A stretch of DNA of 64,000 nucleotides from Raffaelea ambrosiae (lineage: Eukaryota; Ascomycota; Sordariomycetes; Ophiostomatales; Ophiostomataceae): the NCBI GenBank assembly GCA_002778195.1, contig PCDI01000003.1, forward strand, positions 1,881,913 through 1,945,912, given 5' to 3'. How positions within the stretch are numbered: position 1 is the first letter of the stretch; each line of letters opens with the position of its first letter. Shown in pieces: positions 18,729 through 30,769 of this stretch. The position numbers and the translations under genes were made by a program. The notes under the pieces were generated by a model. The model saw only the letters and a list, made by a program, of their open reading frames with translations. It did no database searches and was not told where the DNA came from.

Positions 18729-21700
18729 ATTGGACGGCGTGGGCTGTGGTGTTTCACCCCGATGCGGCTTTCACTGCGCGGGCGTGCGGTGATTCTAGTC
18801 CGTCCCACTATCCCAAACGGGGACGAAAAGGAAACACAGATATCTCAGGGACGTAGACAGAAAGACCCATACACGGGAGAAAACAGTTCTCGGCAAGATG
18901 CTCCGTGCAGGCTACAATCTTGCTCGGCAGCAAAGTCAGGTTGAGCTGTGCCACGGCGCTGGGCCCGCTGAGATGTATGTCCATTGTGTGCGAAAGGCCT
19001 GGAGAAATGAATCTCTGGGACGCCCAGCCGCAGAAAGGGCGAGCGAAGCCCGACATGGTGCTGCAAGGCTGCGGGTGCTGAAAGGTGGGCGAGGATCGAT
19101 GCGAAGAGCTGTTCGGCCTGATTTCGTTGCCCGTCGCTGGCCAATACCGGCGACGGTGTTGGAAGGCCAGCAATGCCGTCCAGCGACGTCGCCTCGTGGT
19201 GGGCTTTCTGGGAAGACATAGTCTAGCGATCTCTGCTGGCGTTGACGGGAAAGTGAAGTGAGAGAGATGACCAGAGAGTGCTGGCTTACGTCATGATTTC
19301 CACAGCCGTACGTTGCGTCGTGCAAAGCTTCCACGAGCAGCAGAAAAGAAACTACGACCGACATGCTGAGATTTTGTACGAACACAGAGATGCGTCAAGG
19401 TATACGAGAGCCCAGCAGCCAGTTTCAGCCCCGTCCAAGAGCCTTCTGCCATCTCTCTGCGACGCCACCATGACTCCCTCGGCCTTGTTCCCGCCAGGCC
19501 TTTCCACGAGAAAATGGCACTTTCGACAGGAGAGGGCGACTTCCGTGTTCAAGCCAAAACGAAAAAAAAAAGACGTATCCAAGCCTGACCCGGCGCTGAC
19601 CTACATGGGCTTTGGGCAACCGTTGTTTTCAAACCGGGGCTCACCGACCGACACCAGAGCAGGACATTCGGCCGCTGTCCATCACATGGCAGGAGATCGA
19701 CGCGCTCGGCCGTGTCATGGACGACGGTGGGCTGAACAAGACACGGAAGGCTGCAGCGCGTCGCAAGAACGCGAGGGTACGGGTGCAAGAACGGGCGCGT
19801 GTACGGGTTTGGCCTACCAGAACGCGGTCCAGAAACAAACAACGGCCGAAGAAATGTGTCCAAAAATCTCCGCCAAGCTTAAACAAACAACCGCTGGCGA
19901 TTTCTGACAGAAAAAAGTGTCCACTCGAGAATGACAGGGGACGCAAGTCTCTCTTTTTTTAAAGAAAAAATGAGATGTATTGCAGTTCAGAGACAAAGAT
20001 GTCAGACCGTGCACGGCTCTCCAACCCTCTACGACCAGACCATCCGATGCCCGTGTCTCATCCGGGTCGACACTTGTGTATGTTGGTCGTTTCCCCACGG
20101 GGCACATTGGCTAGCTATGAGGGACGCACACTGCGTGGGTGGGCTCGCGCGAGACTGTTGAAGAATGCCAACGCCACAAGCGAACATTGCTAGCTCGCCT
20201 GAGCAAGCGGCCTACTTTTTTTTGTTGTTTTTCCCATTTGCCTGTTCCCAAGCGCGGATGCCAGTCACACCGTCCGCAGACACATTCTCGTCCGGGGAGC
20301 CAACCTCTGCACAAAACACGTGCAACTGGCAAATGTTGTCTCAGACCCCCCCTCCCAAAGAAAGGAGAAGCAACAGCCCGGAAGATTCCTTTTTCTCCAG
20401 AGCGCGCGCCGGTCTTCTTCGTGGGGCTGACTTCCCCCGCACAAAGTGGACCGAGATGGGCTTGTTTCGTTGCGCGACGGGTGCCTGAGTCAAGAGTGGA
20501 AGGCACCGGATCCGTGCTTGCTTTTCTGGACAGGTCTTGTTCTTGTTTGTCGGGGAACGAGACGACAGACGTCGTGGGCCCTTGGAATTGGCCGTCGTCC
20601 GAGACATGCACACATTGGTCATTCCACCCCCGGAAAGAGGCAAAAATTCGGAGGCACGCAGGCCATACAAGGCCGCCAGGAAGGTGAGGCTTTTTTCGAG
20701 TCGCTGGGCGTCCTTTCGCGCATCCCAGGCCATGTCACAAGCTCGCAGACACTCTTGTCTGCATCGGGGCAATGGAGCCGCAAGCACGCGGTTCACATGT
20801 GTTTTTTGATATTTTTTTTTTTTTTTTCCCCTTTTCTTATTGCTGTGTCTTTCTCGGCTCGAGTCGAAAGAGCGGGTCGCGACCCCCCCAAAAGAACCAT
20901 CCGGCAGGTGATCTATGACGGTCGAGATTTTTTTTTTTCATTTTTCTGGCACGCTATTTCCAGTGCACATGCCAAGCATTGACGGCAGAACGGGGGGGGG
21001 CTCCCTTCTTGCCCGTTGGGTCGGTTCGGGGTAGGATAGTCTGATTAGGGTCTCGGAAGGCAACAAAAGAGGTGTGGGAAAGAGACGTGCATGTCGCTTG
21101 AGGGGGGGAATGTGTATGCTAAACCCCCAAACAGACTTAGCTCCACAGACTACCGTAGCGTGCGTGCTACCCGAGGAGAGAACGAATGGGCCAGGCCTCT
21201 TCTGTTGTTCCTGCCTGTGAAGGGGGGGGGGGGGAGCCTGCTGACGGCCAGGGGCTTGCCCACTGTGTCTGGCGTGGTGCCCTGCGTGCGCTGCCACCTG
21301 TGGCCGCCGGCTGGCCTGAGCGTTGCTCTGTGTCTTGCCTAATCATACCGTAAGTAGGCCCCAATGCATCCAGCTGCCACTGCACACCGTCCTTTCCCCA
21401 ACACGGCATTGTGTCGCCTGCTCAGCTGCTCCTTTGGAGCAGCTGCTGTTCCATAGGACTCTGCTCTGTGCAAAGTACGCATTGGCGACCGGTGGCCGCC
21501 GCGAGCTGTGTCTCACCTGCAAGCACTCGTACGTACTCGTACGCCGCACCACCGTAGTTGTGTGCCCTGTATTGTGCACCCGAGCCATCTGGGACCACGC
21601 TAATCAAAAAAACCGATGCTCTCCAGTTACAAGTACCATCGTACATTAGACGCGTCCCGAGCTTTGCGTTCATTTCGGATTTGCTTGGACCACGCTCGCC

Positions 21701-22598
21701 CGTTTCGTTCTTTCTTGTTTTTTTTTTTTTAATTCTCCAGCCCCAATTTATTCCCCTATTTTAATTCGTATTGGCTTACCGTCCGTGCTGCCCAAAGTGT
21801 TTCCGGCTGCCCTGATTTTGGTTGGCGTTTCTCGTATACTACGTATCTCGGCTTGAAAGTCAGAAGGAAAAGAAACAGGAAGAAACAAGCCTTTTGGGAT
21901 CGAGGAAAGAAAAAAAAAAGGCCCCATGGTCCTTGGGAGGCGAGGGCATGTCCAGTCTCAGACAGAACTGCAGTCTCGCGTCTTCTTGACGCCCGTCTCG
22001 CTTCTTTCGTTTCTTTCGTTTCTTTTTCTTCGTTCTTTGCTCGTCCTCGGCATGCAACCACACAGCATACTGTCTCTCCCCATTCCCAGAAAACGCACTA
22101 CATGGTTTGCTGCGGCAGACCACTTCTGCTGTTCTTCATGTGCGGCCGCTTCATTGGGTCCCCAAGGACGTTAGACTTTGGCTTTTCTTTTTTTCTTTTT
22201 TCTTTTTTTTCTGGCTAGCCCCTGCTCTCTCCACCCCCTCCTCCCGCGTGTGCCTCGAGGGGATCCTGCCTGGCATGGACTGCTGGACAGCGGCTGTTGG
22301 ACGCGGGCAGTCGTCTTCTCCTCCTGCCAAGAATCACAGTCCATTCCCCCTCTCGAGAGAAAACAAAAAGAAAAAGTTTCACAGCTTGCTCGTCCATCCC
22401 AACAAAAGCACCCAGTAATAAGCAGCCATTCTTTCAGACCCGTGGCGGCGCGGCAATCCTGCGGGATGATCTGGGTCATAATACATAGTCGTAGTTAGTT
22501 GACGACTGTGTGTATGGTATCCCGCCTACCAAACTACTATATACATAGTTCGTACCCATTGGACCTGCCTGGTACTTTGCTCCTCCGAACCTGTCTCG
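18729..22598. other. 3.9-kb region without a supported gene
   Basis: Many overlapping short frames, none with a family motif and none dominating. Small patches look coding-like, such as minus-strand frames near 20600-20790 and the plus strand near 19660-19760, but they break within about 50 codons and could be further relics. Homopolymers are frequent: T-runs at 20812-20829, 20928-20938 and 21718-21730, and a G-run at 21223-21233. No tRNA-like internal promoter boxes were seen. Best described as gene-poor DNA between decayed and conserved blocks. Confidence 0.45.
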
Positions 22599-23012
22599 GC
22601 TGTCGATCATCGATCACCTGCCTTCTTCTGCCCGCTCTCTATTTCTCTCTCTTGTTCTCCCTTTTCGGTATTCCTTTAGTTTCTTGTACTTTTTTCAGCA
22701 CTTCATTTATTTCATCGCTGTCCTCTTCTTCGGGGTTTTTTTTTTCTCCTCTCATTTTGCCTATTGCATGGATCCTACGTAAACTTTCCACCATCGTTAT
22801 TTGGGACGGCATCGCCCCTCTTCTCGCTCCCACACGCACACACACACACACACTCTCTCTCTCTCTCTCTCTGTCTTTTGTCTCCTCTGTCTTCTTCTAT
22901 TCTTACTTCTCTCTCTCCCTTACATCCCTTTTCCCGTTCTCTCCCTCCTTTGACCGTTTTTACTTTTCTTCTTGCCCTTTCTCTCTTTTCCTCCTCCTCC
23001 CACATACACAAC
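22599..23012 (+). promoter_or_regulatory. Pyrimidine-rich promoter/5' leader of the glycosyltransferase
   Basis: About 400 bp of CT-rich sequence immediately upstream of the ATG at 23013, including an (AC)n to (TC)n microsatellite at about 22831-22872. CT-rich tracts just upstream of the start are common in filamentous fungal promoters and mark the transcription start zone. A plus-strand reading frame happens to stay open through it, but it is low-complexity Ser/Leu/Phe. Confidence 0.45.
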
Positions 23013-24424
23013 ATGGCTCCCTCGATACGAAGACGATTATCGCCGGTGCGGTCGCGCCGGTGGACTCGTCCGAGCCTGCTGGTCATCGTCGGCCTCATCC
23101 TCCTCTACGCCCTGCTGCCGTACGACAGCGTCCTCCGCCTCTCCGTGCGCTTCAACTCCCAGCGCGCCCTCTACCACATCGCCCAGCCGCCGCGCGCCCT
23201 CGAGCACTGGCTCACCGCCGACGCCGAGCCCTCCCTGGAGACCCCCAACCTCTACGACGACGTCGGCGTCATCCTCAAGACCGGCTACGGCACCCAGCGC
23301 CGCGTCGTCGCCCAGATCGACGCCCTCGGCCTCCAACCCCTCGGCGCCGACATCAACAACATGCTCGTCATTGGCGACTTTGCCGGCACCCTCAACGACA
23401 GCACGAGCGCCGGCGTCGGCGGCAGCGGCGCCGTCACCGTCCACGACGTCATCGCGCCCATCCTCAAGAGCGGCTACCTGGGGCCGCGCGCCAGCTGCGC
23501 GCGCGGCGAGAAGTACCGGGCGCTGGCGTCGGCGGTGCGCGGCGGCGACGTGGCGGAAGCACTGCGCATCAGCAAGGAGGCCGGCTGGGAATTGGATGCG
23601 ATGAAGGTGGGTCCTGTTGCTGTGTACATCTTTTGTCCGATCCGTGTCAAACTCTAACCTTTCCCCCCCTCTCTCTCCAGTTCATCCCCGGCCTCGAACT
23701 CGCCTACGCGGCCATGCCCGACAAGCGCTGGTACCTCTTCCTCGACGACGACACCTACATCATCCCCGCGTCGCTGCGCCTCCTCATGGGCCACCTCGAC
23801 CCCGTCGCCACGCCGCTGTACATTGGCAACGCCGTCGGCGACTTCAAGGGCCGCTTCGCCCACGGCGGCTCCGCCATTGTGCTGTCCGCCAGCGCCGTGC
23901 GCCGCCTGCTCGACCACCCGGCCATTGTCCATCAGGCCTACATCGACTCCATGACGGAGACCTGGGGCGACAAGCTGCTGGCGACGACGCTCATGAAGGT
24001 CGGCGTCTACCTCGACGAGCGCTTCACGCGCCTGTTCAACGGCGCCCGCCCCCGCTCCACCCGCGTCAGCGCCGACCGCTTCTGCCTGCCCCTCATCTCC
24101 TTCCACGGCCTGGCCAAGCCCGAGCTCATGGCCGCCGTCGGCGACGTCTTCGACCACGTCGGCGCCGGCGGCCACGCCCGCATTCTCGGCGGCCCCAGCC
24201 AGAGCCAGCGAAACCAGGCGCCCATCCTCTGGGGCGACCTGTGGCCGCTGTACGGCCGCCCGACCATCGACGCCCTCCTCCGCCACCCCATCCACCGCGG
24301 CCTCGACTTTGTGGGCCAGCCGGGCGACGACTCGTCGTCGTCCGCGCTGGTGTCCACGCGCATCGAGGACGTGCCGACGGCCGAGGACTGCCGGGTCCTG
24401 TGCGACTGGAACGACAACAACAGC

Positions 24425-24465
<41 letters not shown>

Positions 24466-24895
24466 CGACGCCGACGCCGACGCCGACGCGTCTGGTTCGT
24501 CTTCGTCCCCCGCCTCGTCCGGCCCGTACAAGAGCCACCAGCAAGGCCGGTTTGGCTTTTCGGGCAGCAGCGGGCGGTGTCTGGCCTGGACGTGGGACGC
24601 CCGCGCGCGGACGTGCATCACGAGCCCCTGGTTCGTCGTGGGCGAGGAGGCGCCCGCATCATCCTCACCATCGGCATCGTCGGCCGACGCGACTACGGAG
24701 GAGGACGCGGCGACGGCGACGTCGTCATCCTCCTCCTCGTCCAAGACGACATCGGCCGCGCTGGCGGCGTCGTCGACGTACTCGGGCGTCAACGGGGGCT
24801 TCCTGCGGCACCTGCTCGGGCGGTGCGCCAGACGGGAGGGCGTGGCATGGACCGAGACGCGGGACGACGTGTATGAACTTGTATATGCCAACTAA
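23013..24895 (+). CDS. GT31-like type II membrane glycosyltransferase (602 aa)
   Basis: Likely Golgi or ER enzyme transferring a sugar from a nucleotide sugar. Exon 1 is 23013-23606; the 74-nt intron is 23607-23680 (GTGGGT..CTAAC..CCAG); exon 2 is 23681-24895, phase 0. A basic N-terminus (SIRRRLSPVRSRRW) is followed by one hydrophobic span at about residues 20-37, the topology of a type II Golgi protein. The catalytic metal motif is in YLFLDDDTYI (DDD at residues 220-222). Downstream blocks IGNAVGDFKGRFAHGGSAIVLS and DSMTETWGDKLLATTL fit the Fringe/GT31-like fungal family (the latter contains the ETWGD block). The C-terminal part has a VPTAEDCRVLCD..CLAWTWDARARTC..NGGF pattern like a PAN/apple-type Cys module, interrupted by a poly-Asn and Asp-Ala run at about 442-468. 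The acceptor is unknown. Confidence 0.8.
24411..24489 (+). repeat. (AAC)n and (GACGCC)n coding microsatellites
   Basis: An AAC trinucleotide run encoding about 14 consecutive Asn is followed directly by GACGCC hexamers encoding Asp-Ala. It splits the C-terminal Cys-rich module of the glycosyltransferase and is likely length-polymorphic between isolates. Confidence 0.9.
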
Positions 24896-24996
24896 AACGG
24901 GGAAAAAAAAACATAAAAAAGAACAGGGAAACGGGAAATGGGAAACGGGAAAATGGAGCATGGGGAGTTTGGGCATTCTCGGGATTGGGTAACTTG

Positions 24997-25124
24997 CATT
25001 TTTGTTTCTTTTGTCCAAAGGAAAAGGAACTCCCTCCTGCATTTTTATTTCTTTTGTCCAAAGGGAAAAGAATTCCCTCCTGCATTCTTATTTCTTTTGT
25101 CCAAAGGGAAAAGGATTCCCTCCG
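24997..25124. repeat. 43-bp tandem repeat, three units, 3' of the GT31-like gene
   Basis: Three imperfect copies (24997-25039, 25040-25082, 25083-25124), each starting CATT[TC]TT and containing TTTCTTTTGTCCAAAGG..., then a CTCC end. They begin about 100 bp after the stop codon and so lie in or near the 3' UTR. The rest of the 24896-25815 interval holds no gene. Confidence 0.9.
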
Positions 25125-25752
25125 CATCATTCGGATACCATTGTATTTGCTCAACAAGCATCACCGAAAAAAAAAATATATATATATACCAAAATTAATT
25201 ATTGCGCCAGACAATGATGTGCGGATGACGCCAACGTGACAAAACAGTGTCCAAGAGTAAAATGAAAGCACGACTGGAAGAGAGAGAGAGAGAAACAGAT
25301 AGGGGGTCGACGACGTGGAGGTAGATATATCTGAGTTGGTCGACACCGGGCATGATCTTAAAAAGGCCGACGGGCATTAGTGCCCGGTGCCGGTGGCAAA
25401 CATCGGCAGCTCGCACCAATAAGGCATTTCCAATCTCACCAAAGGGTTCGGCCGGAATGTAACCAAAAGGATAAAAAAAAAATTAAGCCCATGTGCATTC
25501 GTGTCTGTGCCGCCATGCCCCTGACCAAGCTCGCTCCCTTATTAAAGAAAACATACATTACAAGAATCAGATAATAGAAGAAGACCGACAGAAAAAGGAA
25601 AGCAGATGATAAGAGATGACGTGGGAGAAACCCGTTATGCAGGAAAACCGACACAAGAAAAACAGGGATGGGGGTGAGGCCGACCCGAAAAAGAAGAAAC
25701 AAAGAACAACAGCGATGACAACCAAGAAGAGGGATTACGTAAAGCTGTCACT

Positions 25753-25777
25753 NNNNNNNNNNNNNNNNNNNNNNNNN
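25753..25777. other. Assembly gap (25 N)
   Basis: A run of 25 N lies 38 bp beyond the stop codon of the oxysterol-binding protein gene. The true distance is unknown; coordinates to the right may be offset relative to the chromosome. Confidence 0.99.
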
Positions 25778-25815
25778 CGGCTGCACGCTTATGTTTGGCT
25801 TGTTCTTGTTCACGT

Positions 25816-27215
25816 TTACTGCCCCAGCAGCGTCTTCTCAATCTCGGCCGCCTCTTCGGCCGTCGGCAGGCCCTTGCCCTTGGCTGCTGCTGCCTTCTCC
25901 GCGTCGTAGCGCCACAGCCCGCCCGTCTTGTCGCAGTCGCCGTTGCGGGACACGCTGGCCGCCGGGCCCAGGCTCAGCAGAGCCGAGTCCTGCTCGCTGG
26001 GCACGGTGCTAAAGTAGCGGCGCTCCCAGTCGCGGCCCTCGGCCTCCTCCTTCTTGCGGGCCTCGCGCTGGGCGTGCTCGATCTTGGTCTTGGCCGCGCC
26101 GACGGCGTCGAGGTCGCCCTTGGCAATGGCGGCGGCCACGTACTTCCAGGCGCGGCGGCTTTCGAGCGGGTGCTGCTCCTCCATGGGGGCGACGATGAGC
26201 GGGGTGGTCGGCGTCTTGGCGGCGTCGTAGGTAGCGACCACGGGGCCCTTGGCGTTGATGCCCTGGTGGATGTCGAAGCTCTTGGTCCACTGGCCGGTGG
26301 CAAAGTAGAGGACCTCCTTGTCCTTGCCCGTCTTGTACACGTTGGCGGTGACGCTGTTCTTCTTGCCGCTGAGCCAGCCTTTGCCGGCGTAGTCGATCTT
26401 GGCCGAGTAGCCGGTCGAGCTGACAATGTAGGACGCGCCGTCGAGCTCGACAAAGGGCGAGCCGTAGATGATGCCCTCGATGTGCAGCGACGGCAGCGTG
26501 ATCAGGTACGTGTCCGGCTTGGCCTGGCCGGCCACCGGCACCGTCAGCACGGCGTGGCCGATCTGCTTGACCTGGATGGTGCTCTTGAACGTGGCCTTTT
26601 GGGCATTGTAGCCCTCGAGGTGCACGCCCGACGGCAGGTTGGTGATGCTGTAGGCGGTGGCGGGCGGGTGGTGGCTGACCTGCTCGCTGACGAGCTCCGT
26701 GGTGCCGCTGGCCTCGTCCTCCCACTTGCCCAGGAACAGCTCGCCCAGGAACGGGTTGAGCGGCTTCTTCTCGTTGCCGTATTGCTCGCTGCGACTGGCG
26801 TACTGCTGCTTAAGCGTCGACAGGAACCACTTGAGCACCAGCACCATGCGCGTCTCCGCGTCGGCCTCCTTGGCCGGCGCCGCCAGCAGCGCCGGCTGCT
26901 CGGCCCAGTACGAGCTGAACTCGGTCAAGCTCTTGGCCGACAGGATGAACGGCGGCGCCGTCAGACTGGAAAGGTCGCCATTGAACGAAGCGAGGGACTG
27001 TTTACAAACAAAACCAAAAGAGCAAGAAAGAGTCAGCTCGGCGACGAACGATTGCCCGCTGCAAGAAGGCGCCCCGGGAATGCTACCAAAGTGAGGCCCA
27101 AAACGGCGCACACTCAGCACGCGGGCGGGATCTGACGACATTTTCATACCTTGACAAAAGCCACCCAGCTGCTGCTGCTGGCAACGGAATTATTGGAGGC
27201 TGCGGCGTCGGCCAT
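25816..27215 (-). CDS. Oxysterol-binding protein, Kes1/Osh4 type (415 aa)
   Basis: Short-form lipid transfer protein, expected to exchange sterol and PI4P between membranes and to affect Golgi trafficking. Exon 1 (27150-27215) encodes MADAAASNNS..SWVAFVK; the intron is 26998-27149 (152 nt, GTATGA..ACAG); exon 2 (25816-26997) begins SLASFNGDLSSLTAPPFILS. The fingerprint EQVSHHPP is at residues 127-134, preceded by KKPLNPFLGE at about 102-111, the lid/PI4P pocket elements. The C-terminal RDWERRYFS..D.. and LWRYD blocks are typical. Length (415 versus 434 in yeast Kes1) and lack of PH or ankyrin domains fit the Osh4 class. The intron happens to be open in the reading frame, so a gene caller could miss exon 1. 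Confidence 0.95.
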
Positions 27216-29333
27216 GGCGTCGAATAGAAGCGAGAAAGAGCGATCGAGAGCGAGAAACGGGAAGGGCGTGGGCGAGGAGTCGAGGTGAGGTGAGGGAAGT
27301 GCTGGGAGGTGTGACGTTGGGCGTGGAGGGCGATTTGTTGGGAGGTGAGCTTTTATACAAGCAAAAATAAAACAGGGGGGGTGGTAAGGTAAAAATGCGA
27401 CCGCTGTAAGGTACGGTGTGGGTCACGGGATCGACAGCTGGGCCGCGCACTTCAGCAGGCAGACAGCACACCAGACGAGACGGCCAAGGAGTGCAGTGCC
27501 AAGGAGGGTATGTTGCGCGAAGAGGGCGAATGCGAGCTAGCGAGAGAGCGAGAAGGAAACAAAGTCAAAAACAAACAAACAAAAATAGAGACACATTGGA
27601 GAATAAGAAAAGAGGCAAAGAGGCGTTTCTGAAATGGTACTGAATCACGTGGGGGGTTCCTGGAAAGCAGCGCCAGAGGCCTCTCTTGGTGGGGTTTTCT
27701 GTAAGTTTTTTTTCCTGTCCCTGGAAGTGGAAAGAGCTGCTTGCGTAGCCCAAGTGCTGCGCCTATTCGTAGAACGAGGCGAGAACGAGTGGGGAGCAAA
27801 AGACCTGCGGCCCTTATTTACAACACTGTAGAAAAAAAAAGAGGAAGCGACGACCCTGAGGGACCAAGTGAGACACACAAGCCGCACAAATAGCAATTCA
27901 AGGCACACGAATGCGGGATAAAAAGTAGAAAGATACCTGAGCACTGCACAATTTAGAGGGTGACGCAAAAATGTCTCCTCATGGACCCCCCTCCTCCTGC
28001 ACATCAGACGCAACAAAAGGACCGGCTAACGGAGAGCAAGACAGAAATCCGCGAAAGTTGACATGACGGGCTCACAAAAGTAGACTGAGAATGAACGGAT
28101 ATATCGGGTCCGTCGCAGAGCGGCGGCCGCAGGATGGTTTAGCTAGCGTGCTGTAGTGTTAGCGGGATCTTGGAAGAGTCTTAGAGGGGGGGGGGAAGTC
28201 GAGGTGGGGTGGCCGAGCTGGACGTCTTTCAGCAGAGAAGCCACGATGGACTACGGCCCCTTCGCTCCTTCCTCGGCGGTTGGTGAGTTATCTTCCCTAG
28301 CAGGTTTCCTCTTCACTGTTTCGTCTCCGTGTCCGTTTCTTGACTTTGCTATTCCTCGTTCTCGAACACTGACGTCAGTGGGCCAGACTCGGGTTTCCCA
28401 CACTTCCACCCAATCAGAATGTGCACTAACGTGGTTGGGGCTAGCGGGTGGCAGAGCTGGGTGTGTGTGTGCGTGCTTGCTCTGGGGGGCGTCGTACTGC
28501 GTTCCGCACATATGTGCCCACCAGAAAACCGGATGGGGCAGGTCGATCACCGGTGGCTTACCAAGATCAGGGCACTCGTCGAGCAGCTGCAGAGTGTGTC
28601 CGGGGCGCCCGTAGGGCCAACGGACGTAGATATGGAGGTAAGATACGTAGGGTGAAGGGCATACACTGCGGCTTTTCGGCACGGTAGCTGGAAGTTGTGC
28701 CGTGCACAAACAAGGCCAATCAGTATGCACATGTTTCAGAGACTTTGTGATTGGGCTGCTCAATGAAATATCCCTTCTTTTTGTTTTCCCTTATTCTACT
28801 GCTCCTCTATCCAAGTCGCCCTTTCTTTTTTGGTTATGCAGATTAAAGGAAACATAAAGCCAAGAGCTGAAGATGAACGGTTAAAAAAATCCAATGAACA
28901 CAAAAGAAGTCGGAGTATCATGTCCGTCTAGTGCAGGTGAGAAGAGTATGAAGAAGAAAGGAACTAGCTATGCAGCTGAAAAAAAGGCCAACAAACAAAA
29001 ATAATATCAATGCTTCATGCGCCGATGGATGCCGTCTCTTCCCATGCAAGACAACGAAAGAAGAATGTTGAATCTAACAAGAGACTCTAATGAGAAAGTA
29101 GAAGAAAAGAGAGAGGTGGGTGAATATGACAAGTGGAGGGTCAGGCCATAAGAAGGAGGGAATAAAGGACAATGAAGGACAGGTATGGCGGGATGAAGTA
29201 GAAGGAAGGTAGAGAAGGAAGAAAGGGGGAAGAAGGATGAATAAAAGACGGGGGTGGAAGACGAAACGCCCCGAAAGAGGCCCCAAAGAAAGACAAAGAC
29301 GAAATGCAGTATGGCTTTGAATATCTGGCCGCA
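27216..29333. other. Intergenic, promoter-proximal; no gene found
   Basis: A divergent or upstream region for the oxysterol-binding gene: purine-rich on plus (pyrimidine-rich on minus) at 27220-27340 and again around 27500-27620. The right part (28900-29290) is GA-rich 3' flank of the ubiquitin protease gene. Open frames up to 170 codons overlap in conflicting frames and carry no motif. Confidence 0.5.
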
Positions 29334-30728
29334 TCAACCCCGGTAAGGGTTCCGTTCCAGCTCGTAGAACAGCAGATACACCTCCCGCTGCATGCCCAGA
29401 ACCTCGCGCGTGCTGGCATCCTTGACCTTTTCGTCGCTGATACGCCACCAGCGGTCGTGGCTCGCCTTCTTTCTGCGCTTGGCATGCGCAGCCGCATCGC
29501 CGGCGCCGTTGGTCGCAACAGAAGCAGCCTTGCTCGTCTTGGCCGTGCCGTTGGTCGCAGGACTCGCGGTAACGCCGTTGCTCGTGGCGCTTCCGTCTCC
29601 GGTGCTCGTCTGCGGCTGCGGTTGTGATCCGTGGAGGCTGCTGGGCCGGCTTCCATTCTGGCTGCTGCCGTGCCGGCTATCGCTGCGAGACGGCGTCAAC
29701 TTCGACAGGGTTGACCGCGCAATCGACCGCATGCTGGACGTCTCAGCCGCCGCATCGGCACTCTTTCCGCTTCCGCTGCCGCCGCCGGCCTCGTGCTCCA
29801 GCGTTGCCGGCGCACCTTCACGCGGTGCCGACGTCGGACCGGATGACAGGTTGGATGATTGCAAAGACTCCTCCCGCAGACTGGACGAGCGCGACTTGTG
29901 TACAATGGATCCCGGTGAGCCGGATGCTGCCGCGGGAAGCTCGGGCGTTGACGACACAGGGCTACCGTGGGCAGTCTGAGCCACGCTGGTTGCCGCTTCA
30001 GAGGTACCTATCCTGGGTGTGGTTGCCAGCGGGGTTGGCGCTGGTGAGTATGCGCTCGACACGCTGAACGTGTTGGGCGTGGAGTAAGGCGCGGGTATGG
30101 TCTGTCGACGGAACGACTCGTAATGGCCGCTGTGGTGGCTTCCCTTATGTGTGACGAGACCAAGCAGCTTGTACTTACGCTGCTGGAGCAGACCGCCCAG
30201 CGGGAGAGTTTCGGGGAACGACACCTTGGCCGAGTTCTTTGTCGACATGTTGGACGCGTCGTAGATGGACCGCGAGAGGTGAATGGCCAGGACCTTGGGG
30301 AAGCTGACCATGCGGAAGTGGCGCGCAATGCGGCGCTTCGGCGCGTAGCGCGCATCGGGCAGGGCGACATCCTCGGGCGGCTTTTCCGGGTCCGTGTCAA
30401 TGGCGGCCTGCAGCGCCGCGATGGCGTGGCTCGTCTTGGCCTGGAAGGCCGCGGACGTCGACTTGGCCAGCTCGGCCTCGAAGACCTGCTTGGCGTGGAG
30501 TAGCCGGCACTTTTCGCACTTGAACTCGTCAATGTACTCCGTCTTCATCATGGTGTCGAAACAGGCGCTCAGCGATGTGGACGAGGCCTGTGGCACGTTG
30601 AGCGTCAACGTGCAGAAAGTCTGCACAGACGGATGCGGCTTGAACCCGCAAGTCAGGCACTCGATCTGCGACTCTATCTTGCCCTCCATCGGAAAACCGT
30701 CCTCGTCTTCGTCGTCGTCGTCGTCCTC

Positions 30729-30769
<41 letters not shown>

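Noticed and set aside
18845..19219. 124-codon minus frame starting at a true ATG
   Set aside because: No motif, overlapped by equally long frames in other phases; insufficient to call a gene.
20341..20796. Minus-strand 151-codon frame with helical-looking N-terminal part
   Set aside because: Looks mildly coding but has no recognisable family and is interrupted; kept only as a possible relic in the findings.
22499..24895. A 798-codon plus-strand reading frame running through the GT31-like gene and its leader
   Set aside because: Its first half is a CT-rich leader and exon 1 read in the wrong frame; the true protein starts at 23013 and uses the intron 23607-23680.
28251..28763. 170-codon minus frame and overlapping plus frames between OSBP and USP genes
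   Set aside because: Conflicting frames without motifs; more likely intergenic DNA with GT/TG-rich stretches.
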